Counted from the first letter of the stretch, positions 53,595 through 62,513 are shown. The stretch: DNA of 64,000 nt from Kurthia populi (GCF_042686175.1 NZ_JBHUOR010000008.1:121812-185811), one strand, 5' to 3'. Program-made: numbers and translations. The notes: generated from the sequence alone by a model not told the origin.

Positions 53595-53622
53595 AAAAAA
53601 GCCCCACAAATGCGAGGCTCTA
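53595..53622 (-). terminator. Terminator after trmL
   Basis: AGCCTC/GGGGCT stem (one G-T pair) extended by GCA/TGT-type pairs, and minus-strand T7. Confidence 0.7.
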
Positions 53623-53627
53623 CCATT

Positions 53628-54104
53628 TTATTTAATCATATTTGGGAAATCACGTTGACGTAATGCTTCGAAAATAACGATTGCAGCGGTATTAGATAAG
53701 TTCATTGAACGAACATTTTCACTTTGTGGAATACGTAGGCACATATCCGTACGTTCAGCGATTAATTCGCGTGGAATACCGGTTGTTTCTTTACCAAACA
53801 TGAAGTAAATGTCTTCTTCTACATTTGAATAATCAAACTCTGAATACATTTTCGTACCGAATGTTTCGATAAAGTAATGCATGCCACCTGCTGTTTTTTC
53901 AAAAAACTCTTCGACATTATCATAGTACGTAATGTCGACGCTTGACCAATAATCAAGGCCTGCACGTTTTAGCATTTTATCATCTGTTGAAAAGCCTAAT
54001 GGACGAATTAAATGTAGGCTTACATTTGTAGCGGCACATGTACGTGCAATATTTCCTGTATTGGCAGGAATTTCTGGTTGGTATAATACAATATTTAAAG
54101 ACAT
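53628..54104 (-). CDS. trmL: tRNA (cytidine/uridine-34 2'-O)-methyltransferase TrmL
   Basis: 158-aa SPOUT-class methyltransferase acting on the wobble base of tRNA-Leu isoacceptors. N-terminal VLYQPEIPANTGNIARTC, central LIRPLGFSTDDKMLKRAGLDYW, and knot region MFGKETTGIPRELI followed by LRIPQSENVRSMNLSNTAAI are all hallmarks. The gene follows queG by 15 bases; a tRNA-Leu(CAA), a typical TrmL substrate, is encoded at 62232. Confidence 0.94.
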   Translation of the reverse strand: MSLNIVLYQPEIPANTGNIARTCAATNVSLHLIRPLGFSTDDKMLKRAGLDYWSSVDITYYDNVEEFFEKTAGGMHYFIETFGTKMYSEFDYSNVEEDIYFMFGKETTGIPRELIAERTDMCLRIPQSENVRSMNLSNTAAIVIFEALRQRDFPNMIK

Positions 54105-54119
54105 TTTTCTAACTTCCTT

Positions 54120-55253
54120 CTAATTTTTTAACAAAGTTAAGCCTTTGTCGATTTCATTTAACACATCTGGGTCTTGCTCAAGCTGTAATGCAGCCAGCAA
54201 CACTTCTTCTGCTTCTGCTGCAGCAATTTTACCGATTGCCCAGGCTGCAGTTCCTCGAATCATCGGACGTTCATCTTTTGTTAATAGGTCAATGAGTTGT
54301 GGCATAGCATCTTCTTCCTTGAAATGCGCGAGTGCAATAATCGCATTACGCTGAATCGGCTTTTTGCCACGCCATGAGCCAGACATATGTCCAAACTGCG
54401 ATTTAAATTCCTTATTCGTCATTGATAATAATGGTGCTAGAAGTGGCTTCGCAAGCTCTGGCTCTGGCTCAAAGGCCGCATGTAGCCAGTTTTTCTTGCC
54501 CTTATTTTTTGGACAAACTGTCTGACACGTATCACAGCCATAAATTCGATTTCCGATTTTCTCACGGAATTCATCTGGTAAAAAGCCCTTCGTTTGCGTC
54601 TGAAATGCGACGCAGCGATTGGAATCAAGCTGGCCGCCCTGCACGATAGCACCTGTTGGGCAGACATCGATGCACAGCGTACACTCACCGCATTGGTCCT
54701 CAATTGCTTCGTCTGGCGCAAAGGGAATATTCGTAATCATTTCACCGAGATAGACATACGAACCAAATTCTGGCGTGATAATCGAGCAGTTTTTACCGCT
54801 CCAACCAATCCCTGCGCGCTCTGCGACTGCACGGTCTACAAGCTCACCCGTATCGACCATCGAGCGAAATTTAATGCCTGGCACGCGCTCAACTAAAAAG
54901 CCTTCAATTTCCTTCAACTTCTCGCGTAAAACGGTATGATAATCTGTTCCCCATGAAGCGCGGCAAAAAATACCACGACGAGCGCCTTTTTTCCCTGTTG
55001 GTGCATTTTCCATACGGGATGGATACGCTACCGCAATCGCAATAATGCTCGCGGCTTCTTCTAGTAGTAACGTCGGCTCTGTACGTAACTCAATATTTTC
55101 TTCCTCAAAACCTGACTGATAGTTTAATTCCTGCTGTTGCTTCAGCAAATGCTTTAAATCGACGAACGGTGCAGCCGTCGTAAAACCAATTTTATCGACC
55201 CCAATGGATGCCGCAAAATCGCGTAGCTCCTGCTGTAATGTAAGTACATTCAT
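54120..55253 (-). CDS. queG: Epoxyqueuosine reductase QueG
   Basis: Last step of queuosine synthesis in tRNA, reducing epoxyqueuosine with cobalamin and two 4Fe-4S clusters. It has 377 aa. Cobalamin/substrate domain with SWGTDYHTVLREKL and ERAGIGWSGKN, two cluster motifs CGECTLCIDVCPTGAI and GCDTCQTVCPKN near residues 185-250, and a C-terminal HEAT-repeat tail (GTAAWAIGKIAAAEAEEVLL). Upstream partner of trmL, both modifying the anticodon wobble base. Confidence 0.95.
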   Translation of the reverse strand: MNVLTLQQELRDFAASIGVDKIGFTTAAPFVDLKHLLKQQQELNYQSGFEEENIELRTEPTLLLEEAASIIAIAVAYPSRMENAPTGKKGARRGIFCRASWGTDYHTVLREKLKEIEGFLVERVPGIKFRSMVDTGELVDRAVAERAGIGWSGKNCSIITPEFGSYVYLGEMITNIPFAPDEAIEDQCGECTLCIDVCPTGAIVQGGQLDSNRCVAFQTQTKGFLPDEFREKIGNRIYGCDTCQTVCPKNKGKKNWLHAAFEPEPELAKPLLAPLLSMTNKEFKSQFGHMSGSWRGKKPIQRNAIIALAHFKEEDAMPQLIDLLTKDERPMIRGTAAWAIGKIAAAEAEEVLLAALQLEQDPDVLNEIDKGLTLLKN

Positions 55254-55312
55254 TTCGTCGTGTACTCCTTCTATGTTACAATTTCATAAAATACGTGGAA
55301 AAAGGTGATCCG

Positions 55313-56002
55313 ATGCATATTCATTTAGATTCTTCGTTAACGACAATTATTCCCGAATTTAAAATCGGCATTATACATTATACCAAAATTACAGCGGGAG
55401 AATCGCCTCAAATGATTCTCGGACGTACAAGATTATATCAGGAAAGCTTGTACTTTGACTTACAAGATGCCCCTGTGACAGAGCGCGCTGGTGTTAGTGA
55501 ATGGCGAGACGTCTGGAAAAAACTTGGCGCAAGTCCTAGCCGCTATCGTCATTCGACAGAAGCAATGTTACGCCGCATTGCAAAAGGTGATTATTTACAA
55601 CCAGTCAATTCAGTAGTGGATTTAAATAATTTCTTCTCGCTACAATATGAAATTCCTGTCGGTAGCTACGACGTGGCAAAATTAGACGGTGCTATTACGG
55701 TAGCACTAGGAACGAAAGAAACGGGCTATGACGCACTTAACGGCCGGTTCACGACACTTGATGCGATTGCTTACGCAAAAGATGCGACAGGAGCATTTGG
55801 TAGCCCATACGTCGATTCTGCACGTACTGCAGTGAATGAGCACGCAACGGACGTCTTACAAATCTTTTATTTACGTCCATCTATGTCGACAGAAGAGGCA
55901 GATAAGCTATTAACGGCGGCTGGACATATGTTTACGCAAATTAACGGTGGGGAATATGAAAAGACCGTTTTGGATGCGGACCATGCATCCACTACTGTAT
56001 AG
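55313..56002 (+). CDS. B3/4 (tRNA-binding/editing-like) domain protein
   Basis: 229-aa protein of the B3/4 domain family, related to the editing core of phenylalanyl-tRNA synthetase beta. Segments SEWRDVWKKLGASPSRYRHSTEAML and PVNSVVDLNNFFSL are diagnostic. ATG at 55313 with AAAGGTG upstream. Stand-alone members are thought to hydrolyse or bind mischarged tRNA or amino-acyl compounds; no proven substrate. Next gene begins 11 bases on, so the two form an operon. Confidence 0.85.
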   Translation: MHIHLDSSLTTIIPEFKIGIIHYTKITAGESPQMILGRTRLYQESLYFDLQDAPVTERAGVSEWRDVWKKLGASPSRYRHSTEAMLRRIAKGDYLQPVNSVVDLNNFFSLQYEIPVGSYDVAKLDGAITVALGTKETGYDALNGRFTTLDAIAYAKDATGAFGSPYVDSARTAVNEHATDVLQIFYLRPSMSTEEADKLLTAAGHMFTQINGGEYEKTVLDADHASTTV

Positions 56003-56013
56003 GGGGACTTAAA

Positions 56014-56526
56014 ATGGCAAATATCACATTAGCAGAGGCAGTAAAATTGAAGAGTATTTTACGCAAACGTATTCAAGAGCTTGAGCTTGAAATGTATCGT
56101 GTTGCTTATACGAAAGTAGAAGGCGATGCGGCACCTGAAAAGCCAGCGCGCGCACTTGAAGTCGTTGATGCGGAGCTACTAGACGTACGTGCAGACAATC
56201 GTACACTTGACCGTTTAATTTATGAGGCGAACAGCTATCATACGATTAACTTTGACGGGAAGGCATTAAAGCTTGTAGAGGCGATTGAGCTCGCAACCCA
56301 GTTCCGAGCTCATGCTGAAATTTATAAAAATTTATCGCACGCTGAAAAACGTGAGCTTGATTATATGAGCGACGAACTTCCGATTTATACAGTGGCGTTA
56401 TTTGACCCAGAGGAATACCGTGTGAAGGCACTAACTTTCGAGCGTAATGCTCATAAATTATCAAATTCAGTAAATGCGAAAAACTATCAAATCGAGCTTG
56501 ATTTTGATGAGGATAAATATTTCTAA
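56014..56526 (+). CDS. Hypothetical coiled-coil protein (DIP1984-like?)
   Basis: 170-aa charged protein starting MANITLAEAVKLKSILRKRI, with a long N-terminal helix (about 5-35) and a further helical part. The N-terminal layout LAEA-KLKSILRKRIQELE resembles DIP1984-type proteins, but I am not sure. GGGGGAC lies upstream. Cotranscribed with the B3/4 gene; function unknown. Confidence 0.7.
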   Translation: MANITLAEAVKLKSILRKRIQELELEMYRVAYTKVEGDAAPEKPARALEVVDAELLDVRADNRTLDRLIYEANSYHTINFDGKALKLVEAIELATQFRAHAEIYKNLSHAEKRELDYMSDELPIYTVALFDPEEYRVKALTFERNAHKLSNSVNAKNYQIELDFDEDKYF

Positions 56527-56527
56527 T

Positions 56528-56690
56528 CTTCGATAAGGTGAGACTCCTTGTCGAGGCATTGTGACTGCTTTTCAAACCTTTCTAGGTGACTATGCAAACC
56601 AATAACTCTTTCCCAGTTACAACGTGACCAATGACCACTAACCAACCGAGGACATGGGCATGTTTACAATTTGTGTAATCTTTTCAGCAG
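56528..56690 (+). other. Orphan structured-looking intergenic element
   Basis: No open frame. CGATAAGG (56531-56538) pairs with CCTTGTCG (56546-56553) around TGAGACT. Further short pairings lie at TAACT/AGTTA near 56593-56618, and related GGTGA/GTGACC words recur. The first 12 bases GGTGAGACTCCT recall the magnesium M-box, but the rest does not align and no gene follows on this strand. Confidence 0.35.
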
Positions 56691-56696
56691 TCCAAT

Positions 56697-56741
56697 GAAA
56701 AAAAGGATGGCACTCCGCTTTGGAGTAGCCATCCTTTTTTA
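56697..56741. terminator. Bidirectional terminator
   Basis: AAAAGGATGGC/AGCCATCCTTTT with inner ACTCC/GGAGT pairing, A7 left and T6 right; ends ykfC on the minus strand and the 55.3-56.5 kb transcript on the plus strand. Confidence 0.85.
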
Positions 56742-57647
56742 TTAGAAGCGACGCACTGCGCATACTTCTTTATCTAACTTAGAACCTTCAAGTGCGAGAA
56801 TTTCAACCGGCAGTCCTGTTGAGTGGGAATGAAGAATTTGACCATCTCCAAAGTAGAAAGCGACGTGACGCACCGGTTTTACACCTGGTTCATCTGAGAA
56901 GAAAACAACATCTCCTACTTGCCACTCAGAACGATCTAGGTGATTCACTTCCTTCCCCTCTTTCGCCTGCTCATCAGCATCGCGTGACATTAAAATACCG
57001 ACAGAGCGCGCCATTTGATAAGTAAATCCTGAACAGTCATAGCCATATGAACTCATCCCACCCCATAAATACGGTAGGTCTAAAAATGCGAGACCATGCT
57101 GTACAGCTTGTGCCATCGTGCCAGGATTTCCCACTGCATTGGATGCCGTTACGGTCGATTGTGCTTTTAAAATTTGCTGCAGACCATGTGGCGTTTCAAC
57201 GGTGAAATGCTTATCATCCTCTACGACATACGGTAGCATCGTATTAAATGACACGACAATGGTTGGCTTACCATGCTGCCAAAGCTGTGCGCGTGGTGCT
57301 GTTACGATGACATAGCGCTCACTCGTTTGCACCGTTGCCTCCTGTAGCTGTGCTACTGGAATATACCCTGGGTAGCCACGGTCATCCTTGTCACTCTTTT
57401 GATGTACGACACAAACTTTTGCCCAGCCATCCTGCTCCTCATCAATTAAAACGTATTCACCATATAGCACCTGTGATTGAATGCGATTCCCATCACATAA
57501 ATCAAGACGCTCTGGCTTCGGTAATTTTTCTAGCCATTTATTTAATGTTTGTGGATTGGTTAATGCCTCTGCATCTAGTTCGCGGGCTTTACCTGGTGCT
57601 GTCCATAGTGTTGCGACGGGTACGTTGACGATTGCTAATGTTGACAT
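56742..57647 (-). CDS. ykfC: NlpC/P60 endopeptidase YkfC-like (gamma-D-glutamyl-L-diamino acid)
   Basis: 301 aa. Two SH3b-like domains (about 1-160) precede a C40 cysteine peptidase domain. Catalytic cysteine in YDCSGFTYQMA, histidine in VRHVAFYFGDGQILH and third polar residue HSHSTG. No signal peptide, so it works in the cytoplasm on imported murein peptides, as B. subtilis YkfC does. The gene overlaps the ykfB end by 13 bases. GGGGG precedes the ATG. Confidence 0.88.
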   Translation of the reverse strand: MSTLAIVNVPVATLWTAPGKARELDAEALTNPQTLNKWLEKLPKPERLDLCDGNRIQSQVLYGEYVLIDEEQDGWAKVCVVHQKSDKDDRGYPGYIPVAQLQEATVQTSERYVIVTAPRAQLWQHGKPTIVVSFNTMLPYVVEDDKHFTVETPHGLQQILKAQSTVTASNAVGNPGTMAQAVQHGLAFLDLPYLWGGMSSYGYDCSGFTYQMARSVGILMSRDADEQAKEGKEVNHLDRSEWQVGDVVFFSDEPGVKPVRHVAFYFGDGQILHSHSTGLPVEILALEGSKLDKEVCAVRRF

Positions 57648-58723
57648 GATTTGATTCCCCCAATTCCTAGTCCTGGTGCATCTGTAAAGGTCACTCGGCT
57701 ACCATCGTATACGATGCCTCCATCGACCGTTTCTTCTTTTAACATAAGTGGTGCATCAAAGTCATAATATAAAATATTCGACTGACTTGCCGCAAAATGA
57801 GCAGCTGCGGTTACGCCAAGCTTCGTCTCAATCATACTACCGACCATGCAAGTCATATCATAGCTCTGTGCGAGTGCATTAATTTTTAGCGCCTCGTAAA
57901 TGCCACCCGCTTTCATCAGCTTAATATTAAACATATCCGCTGCGCGTCCTTCGATAATGCGACGTGCGTCGTACAGTGAAAAAATACTCTCATCTGCCAT
58001 AATTGGCGTCCGTGTATGATTTGTCACATAGGCTAAACCGTCGATGTCATGTGCAGGTACTGGCTGCTCGATTAATTCAATGCCAAGGTCTAAATCTTCC
58101 ATGCGCCCAATAATACGGACAGCATCCTTCGCTGACCAGCCCTGATTGGCATCTAGGCGTAACACGACATCATCGGGTACAACTTTGCGAATCGCTTGAA
58201 TACGACGAATATCATCCTCAGGGCTCCCAATACCGACTTTGATTTTTAACACATCAAAGCCATTTTCCACATAGCGCTGTGCATCGTCTGCCATTTCTGC
58301 TGGTTCATTGACACTCACCGTAAAATCCGTTTTTAATTCACTTCGCGCGCCACCTAAAAATTGATACAGTGGCATGTTCGCGGCTTTTCCTAGTAAATCA
58401 TAAAGTGCCATATCCACTGCGGCCTTTGCACTCGTATTACGTACCATTGCTTTATGTAAAAGTTTAAATACATGATCGTGATAGCGTAAGTCTTGTCCGA
58501 TTAATTGCGGCGCAAAAACTTCCTCAATTGCAAACTGAATGCTCGCCATTGAATCCCCTGTCACAACATGTGTTGGCGGTGCCTCGCCGTAGCCCTTCAT
58601 GCCGTTATCAAGCGTCACCTCGACATAAATCGCCTCCGCTACCGTCACTGTTCGAAGTGCCGTTTTAAACGGCTTATTTAGCGGTACTGCTTTTTTAAAT
58701 GTTTTAATTTGTTGAATAATCAC
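57635..58723 (-). CDS. ykfB: L-Ala-D/L-Glu epimerase YkfB-like (enolase superfamily)
   Basis: 362 aa. Enolase-fold N-terminal capping domain, then barrel with lysines in VLKIKVGIG, metal ligands in LRLDANQGW, GIELIEQPV and IMADESIFS, and the second acid-base lysine in FNIKLMKAGG. These match dipeptide epimerases that convert L-Ala-D-Glu to L-Ala-L-Glu. GTG start at 58723 after GGGGG. Operon with ykfC; ykfA lies upstream behind a terminator. Confidence 0.88.
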   Translation of the reverse strand: MIIQQIKTFKKAVPLNKPFKTALRTVTVAEAIYVEVTLDNGMKGYGEAPPTHVVTGDSMASIQFAIEEVFAPQLIGQDLRYHDHVFKLLHKAMVRNTSAKAAVDMALYDLLGKAANMPLYQFLGGARSELKTDFTVSVNEPAEMADDAQRYVENGFDVLKIKVGIGSPEDDIRRIQAIRKVVPDDVVLRLDANQGWSAKDAVRIIGRMEDLDLGIELIEQPVPAHDIDGLAYVTNHTRTPIMADESIFSLYDARRIIEGRAADMFNIKLMKAGGIYEALKINALAQSYDMTCMVGSMIETKLGVTAAAHFAASQSNILYYDFDAPLMLKEETVDGGIVYDGSRVTFTDAPGLGIGGIKSCQH

Positions 58724-58845
58724 GCGTCCATCCCCCTATCACATCTTTCTCTAAGGGTATCCTAATTTTTAGAATTTTACAAATTCATGACGTGAAAAAG
58801 AGGCTTGGACAAAACACTTTATTTTTCTTTTTTAGTGTTCGCAAC

Positions 58846-58886
58846 GAAAAAACCGAAACCGCGCCCCAGCGCGATTCCGGTTTTTC
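58846..58886 (-). terminator. Terminator after ykfA
   Basis: Stem AAAACCGGAATCGCGC/GCGCGGTTTCGGTTTT on the minus strand (one mismatch region) with T6. Splits ykfA from ykfB. Confidence 0.8.
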
Positions 58887-58935
58887 TTATGCTCATAGGA
58901 GTATTTGTTTTACACGTATGTCAAAGCCTCTGTCA

Positions 58936-59856
58936 TTATTCTACACCTGGTAAAACAGCTAAATACTTTTCATCCGCATCTAAAATAACATCGACACCTA
59001 GTGGTAAGCCAACATTTAGTGCATCATGGCCAATTTTAAAGCCGCTGACAACGGGTTTATTAATATGTGCAAAGTACTCATCAAAAAGCGCATCAACAGA
59101 TGGTGAATCTTGATAATCGCGTGGCTCTGCTAATGTGAAGTCACCAATAATGATTCCGGCTGCTTGCTCTAGTTTACGCGATTGCTTTAATTGATTCAGT
59201 AACTCATCGATTTGCGCGGGCTCAAGGCCAATATCTTCAATTAATAGCACTTTACCCTTCGTATCAAGCTCAAACTTCGTGCCGATACCATTGACGATAC
59301 GTGTTAAATTCCCACCAACAAGCTCACCGCGGACACGACCACCATGAATCGTTGTTAGCTTCGAAATATTTTTATCGTAGTAAATCTCTGCTGGTGCAAA
59401 TAATTGCTTAAACATCATTTTAGTACGTTCTGGTAAGCCTTCATGACCAATGCTTGAAATCGTTGGACCATGAAATGTTACTAAATTACTTAACTGACCG
59501 ATAGCTGTGTGTAAAAACGTGCTATCAGAGAAGCCCCAGAAAATTTTCGGATTTTCTTCTAATAGCATATAGTCGATTTTATCTGCGACACGCGCAGCCC
59601 CGTAGCCACCGCTTGCGCAGAAAATGGCTTTCACCTCTGGATCTTCAATCATTGCTTCAAAATCACGTGCACGATCACGGTCTGAACCCGCTAAATAATG
59701 CACATGCTTTTGTACGCTTTCTCCTAAAATATAACGTAAGCCAAGCTCCTCTAAATACTGTAGGCCACGCGTTAAATTATCCATATTAGGTGGTGATGAC
59801 AAAGCGACGATTCCTACTAAATCGCCCTCTTGTAAATGTGCTGGTCTTGTTCTCAT
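58936..59856 (-). CDS. ykfA: S66 LD-carboxypeptidase family protein YkfA-like
   Basis: 306-aa serine peptidase of the LdcA/MccF family, cytoplasmic. Conserved segments: GDLVGIVALSSPPN, IFCASGGYGAARV, the nucleophile region FWGFSDSTFLHTAI, EDIGLEPAQID, and a histidine near the C-terminus. Cuts the terminal D-amino acid from murein tetrapeptides, or acyl-nucleotide antibiotics in MccF members. AAAGGAG 9 bases before the ATG. Confidence 0.86.
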   Translation of the reverse strand: MRTRPAHLQEGDLVGIVALSSPPNMDNLTRGLQYLEELGLRYILGESVQKHVHYLAGSDRDRARDFEAMIEDPEVKAIFCASGGYGAARVADKIDYMLLEENPKIFWGFSDSTFLHTAIGQLSNLVTFHGPTISSIGHEGLPERTKMMFKQLFAPAEIYYDKNISKLTTIHGGRVRGELVGGNLTRIVNGIGTKFELDTKGKVLLIEDIGLEPAQIDELLNQLKQSRKLEQAAGIIIGDFTLAEPRDYQDSPSVDALFDEYFAHINKPVVSGFKIGHDALNVGLPLGVDVILDADEKYLAVLPGVE

Positions 59857-59977
59857 GAATGAAAACTCCTTTTATCGTTTACTTCCCTTTTAACTGTATC
59901 AAAAAAGCGACTTTCTGACACTTTTTTTCCTCTTAGTATTAAGCTATAGTTAAAAAAAGGAAATGGAGGATGACAAA

Positions 59978-60658
59978 ATGAAGCCAATTATCGGTGTTAC
60001 GATGCAACCTGCTAAAGGGACGCAGCAAATTAATAATCGCTATATTACATCTATTTTAGAAGCAGGCGGGATTCCGCTTTGTATTCCAAACAATACGCCT
60101 ATTGACGACGTACTATCACGACTAGACGGGTTGCTTGTTATTGGTGGCGACGATATTCACCCGAAGTTTTTTAACGAGGATCCACTTCCTGGACTGGGTC
60201 ATGTTGATGTAGCACGCGATAACAGCGATATTGCAGTAGTTCAGGCAGCCATCAAACATACGCTTCCTCTTCTCGCAATTTGTCGCGGGGAGCAAATTTT
60301 AAATATCGCGCTAGGTGGCACACTTTATCAAGATATTCCGCGTCAATTACCACAAGCCATTCAGCATAAACAAGCTGCCGGCCGTGCGACACAAATTCAT
60401 TCCGTAAACATTGTAAGAGAGACAAAACTTTCAACAATTGTTGAAGCTGAATCGATTATGACCAATTCATTCCATCATCAGTCAGTAAAGGATGTTGCGT
60501 CTACCTTAACTATTAGCGCCACCACCAATGATCATGTCATTGAAGCTATTGAGCACGCAAATCATCCATTTTGCATTGGTGTACAATGGCATCCTGAAGA
60601 GCTTAATGATGAAGCTTCAAAACGCCTATTTACGGCTTTTGTGAATGCCTGTCATTAA
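59978..60658 (+). CDS. Gamma-glutamyl hydrolase family class I amidotransferase (PuuD-like)
   Basis: 226-aa glutamine-amidotransferase-fold hydrolase. Nucleophile cysteine in LLAICRGEQILNIALGG near residue 103, catalytic histidine and glutamate in GVQWHPEE near the end, and IGGDDIHP for the oxyanion side. The family cuts gamma-glutamyl bonds (for example gamma-Glu-GABA). Beside ykf genes it might release glutamate from gamma-linked peptides; inference only. ATG at 59978 with GGAGG upstream. Confidence 0.85.
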   Translation: MKPIIGVTMQPAKGTQQINNRYITSILEAGGIPLCIPNNTPIDDVLSRLDGLLVIGGDDIHPKFFNEDPLPGLGHVDVARDNSDIAVVQAAIKHTLPLLAICRGEQILNIALGGTLYQDIPRQLPQAIQHKQAAGRATQIHSVNIVRETKLSTIVEAESIMTNSFHHQSVKDVASTLTISATTNDHVIEAIEHANHPFCIGVQWHPEELNDEASKRLFTAFVNACH

Positions 60659-60698
60659 AAAAAGAGGAAGTCGTATCAAATACGATTTCCTCTTTTTA
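60659..60698. terminator. Bidirectional terminator
   Basis: AAAGAGGAAGTCGTAT/ATACGATTTCCTCTTT with a CAA loop, T5 and A7 flanks; between the convergent hydrolase and GGDEF genes. Confidence 0.85.
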
Positions 60699-62087
60699 TT
60701 CGATTGATTTTACAACAACCTGTCCGCGATTTACCTTTGCTTCATAGATAGCTGCATCTGCCACACGAAATAGCTGATCAATTAATTGATAACGTCCTGC
60801 AGTATATGCGACCCCTATACTAACTGATAATGAAAACGTTTCAATATCGGCTACCTTAAAAGGTGTTTGCATCAGTTTTTTATGCAGCTCCTTAATATCT
60901 TCTTCCACCACTTCATAGCCATATGGAATAAGTCCAATAAACTCATCACCACCATAGCGCACAATTGAAATATCATGTTTAGGATTCCAACTTTTTAATC
61001 GATCGGCTACAAATTTAATCGCCTCATCACCTACCGCATGGCCATACGTACCATTGATTAATTTAAAACGGTCGATATCGAGTACAAACAATGTATAATT
61101 CTTTACTTGTTGTTGCTTCTTTAATAAATCTTCATAAAAATTACGATTTTGTACTTTTGTTAGTTGGTCGACATACAATTGAGATTCATAAAATTGACGT
61201 GAAAAATTTTGAATAATGGTTGTACGTTCACTACTATTTTCAAAATCATAATGTTCATTTAGTAAATCAATTAAAATCGATTGATATTTAATAACATCCT
61301 TATAGCGTTCATTTTCTTTTAATACGTCAATTACTAAGTTTAATTCAAACTTTATTGACATTAAATCCACAGTTTGAGCTAGTCCATCATCAAAATAAAT
61401 AAGTGCTTGATCAATTGATCCCATACGCATTTCTAATAGCGCCTGGCATATTGGATACATAAAATAAAAGCTATCAACGATGATGTCGCGTTCTTTTAGC
61501 CATATTAAAATACGCTGGCATTCCTCATAATCTTTATTTAAATATAAAAGTTCAAACGAATAAATCCAAAACATATAGCGTGCCATTCGACTAATACTAT
61601 TATTTTTTTCGTAAAGTGGACGCATTTGATAATATAAACGCAGCCCTTCCTGATATTCACCTGTATCTACAAAATGATACATTAAATTATTTGCAACAGC
61701 ACATGTCAAATCAGTATATTGCTTTTGGGATACTTCCTGCAATAATTTTTTATATGCTTCTTGTGGCTGTCCTATACGATTATATGCATTGAAGATAATA
61801 CAACTTAACTCATGCCGTTCTTTAATTTCTTCATAGCCATATTTTTCAATTAACGGATTAACTAAAATAATATATGGATATACCTCAGACATACGGCTCG
61901 TATTAATTAAAATACGCTCTAACCATACCATCGCAGATACATACATATCATAGTCCTCGTGTTGAAATGCGCTTTCAATAACTAAACGAAACAAAGGTTC
62001 TGCTATATGATAGTCTCCATCTTTAAAAGATTGTTGTGCTAATAAAAATTTACGCTGTTGCTCTTCAAGTGTAAATAATTTTTCCAT
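60696..62087 (-). CDS. GGDEF-domain protein with helical repeat N-terminus (putative diguanylate cyclase)
   Basis: 463 aa, no membrane segment. Residues about 1-290 are TPR-like helical repeats; 300-463 form a GGDEF domain with FVLDIDRFKLINGTYGHAVGDEA and the intact active loop RYGGDEFIGLIPYG. The usual N-D of KLINDTYGH is N-G here. No RxxD product-inhibition site precedes the active loop. A cytosolic cyclic-di-GMP synthase driven by protein contacts is likely. AAGGAGAT precedes the ATG. Confidence 0.87.
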   Translation of the reverse strand: MEKLFTLEEQQRKFLLAQQSFKDGDYHIAEPLFRLVIESAFQHEDYDMYVSAMVWLERILINTSRMSEVYPYIILVNPLIEKYGYEEIKERHELSCIIFNAYNRIGQPQEAYKKLLQEVSQKQYTDLTCAVANNLMYHFVDTGEYQEGLRLYYQMRPLYEKNNSISRMARYMFWIYSFELLYLNKDYEECQRILIWLKERDIIVDSFYFMYPICQALLEMRMGSIDQALIYFDDGLAQTVDLMSIKFELNLVIDVLKENERYKDVIKYQSILIDLLNEHYDFENSSERTTIIQNFSRQFYESQLYVDQLTKVQNRNFYEDLLKKQQQVKNYTLFVLDIDRFKLINGTYGHAVGDEAIKFVADRLKSWNPKHDISIVRYGGDEFIGLIPYGYEVVEEDIKELHKKLMQTPFKVADIETFSLSVSIGVAYTAGRYQLIDQLFRVADAAIYEAKVNRGQVVVKSIE

Positions 62088-62182
62088 TTAAAATCTCCTT
62101 ACACACGACTTTTAACTTATATCTATTTTACCAAATTTTGGTCTCATCAAACCATTCATTTGGAATAGATACGAAAATATCG

Positions 62183-62219
62183 ACAAAAAAAGACTCTAAT
62201 CACAATGGATTAGAGTCTA
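62183..62219 (-). terminator. Terminator of the rRNA-tRNA operon
   Basis: AGACTCTAATC/GATTAGAGTCT stem with minus-strand T7, 12 bases past the last tRNA. Confidence 0.88.
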
Positions 62220-62231
62220 TATAAACCTTGA

Positions 62232-62313
62232 TACCGGTGGTCGGGGTCGAACCGACACTCCTTACGGAACACGATTTTGAGTCGTGCGCGTCTGCCAATT
62301 CCGCCACACCGGC
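62232..62313 (-). tRNA. tRNA-Leu (CAA)
   Basis: 82 nt with long variable arm; anticodon loop CTCAAAA. Acceptor GCCGGTG/CACCGGT with G1-T72 pair, discriminator A. CCA is not encoded. Last gene of the array. Confidence 0.93.
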
Positions 62314-62342
62314 ATATATAAAAGTTAAATTAAATAAAAAAA

Positions 62343-62416
62343 TGGAGGCGGCAACCGGATTCGAACCGGTGGTAGAGGTGTTGCAGACCTGTGCCTTACC
62401 ACTTGGCTATGCCGCC
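62343..62416 (-). tRNA. tRNA-Cys (GCA)
   Basis: Anticodon loop CTGCAAC; acceptor GGCGGCA/TGCCGCC, discriminator T, encoded CCA. Confidence 0.95.
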
Positions 62417-62435
62417 ATCATTAAAAATATAAAAT

Positions 62436-62510
62436 TGGAGCGGAAGACGAGGTTCGAACTCGCGACCCCCACCTTGGCAAGGTGATGTTCTACCACTGAA
62501 CTACTTCCGC
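62436..62510 (-). tRNA. tRNA-Gly (GCC)
   Basis: Anticodon loop TTGCCAA; acceptor GCGGAAG/CTTCCGC, encoded CCA. Confidence 0.95.
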
Positions 62511-62513
62511 ATA

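Noticed and set aside
56528..56690. Assignment as a magnesium M-box riboswitch
   Set aside because: Only the opening GGTGAGACTCCT agrees; the later conserved blocks and the closing strand are missing, and no transporter gene follows.
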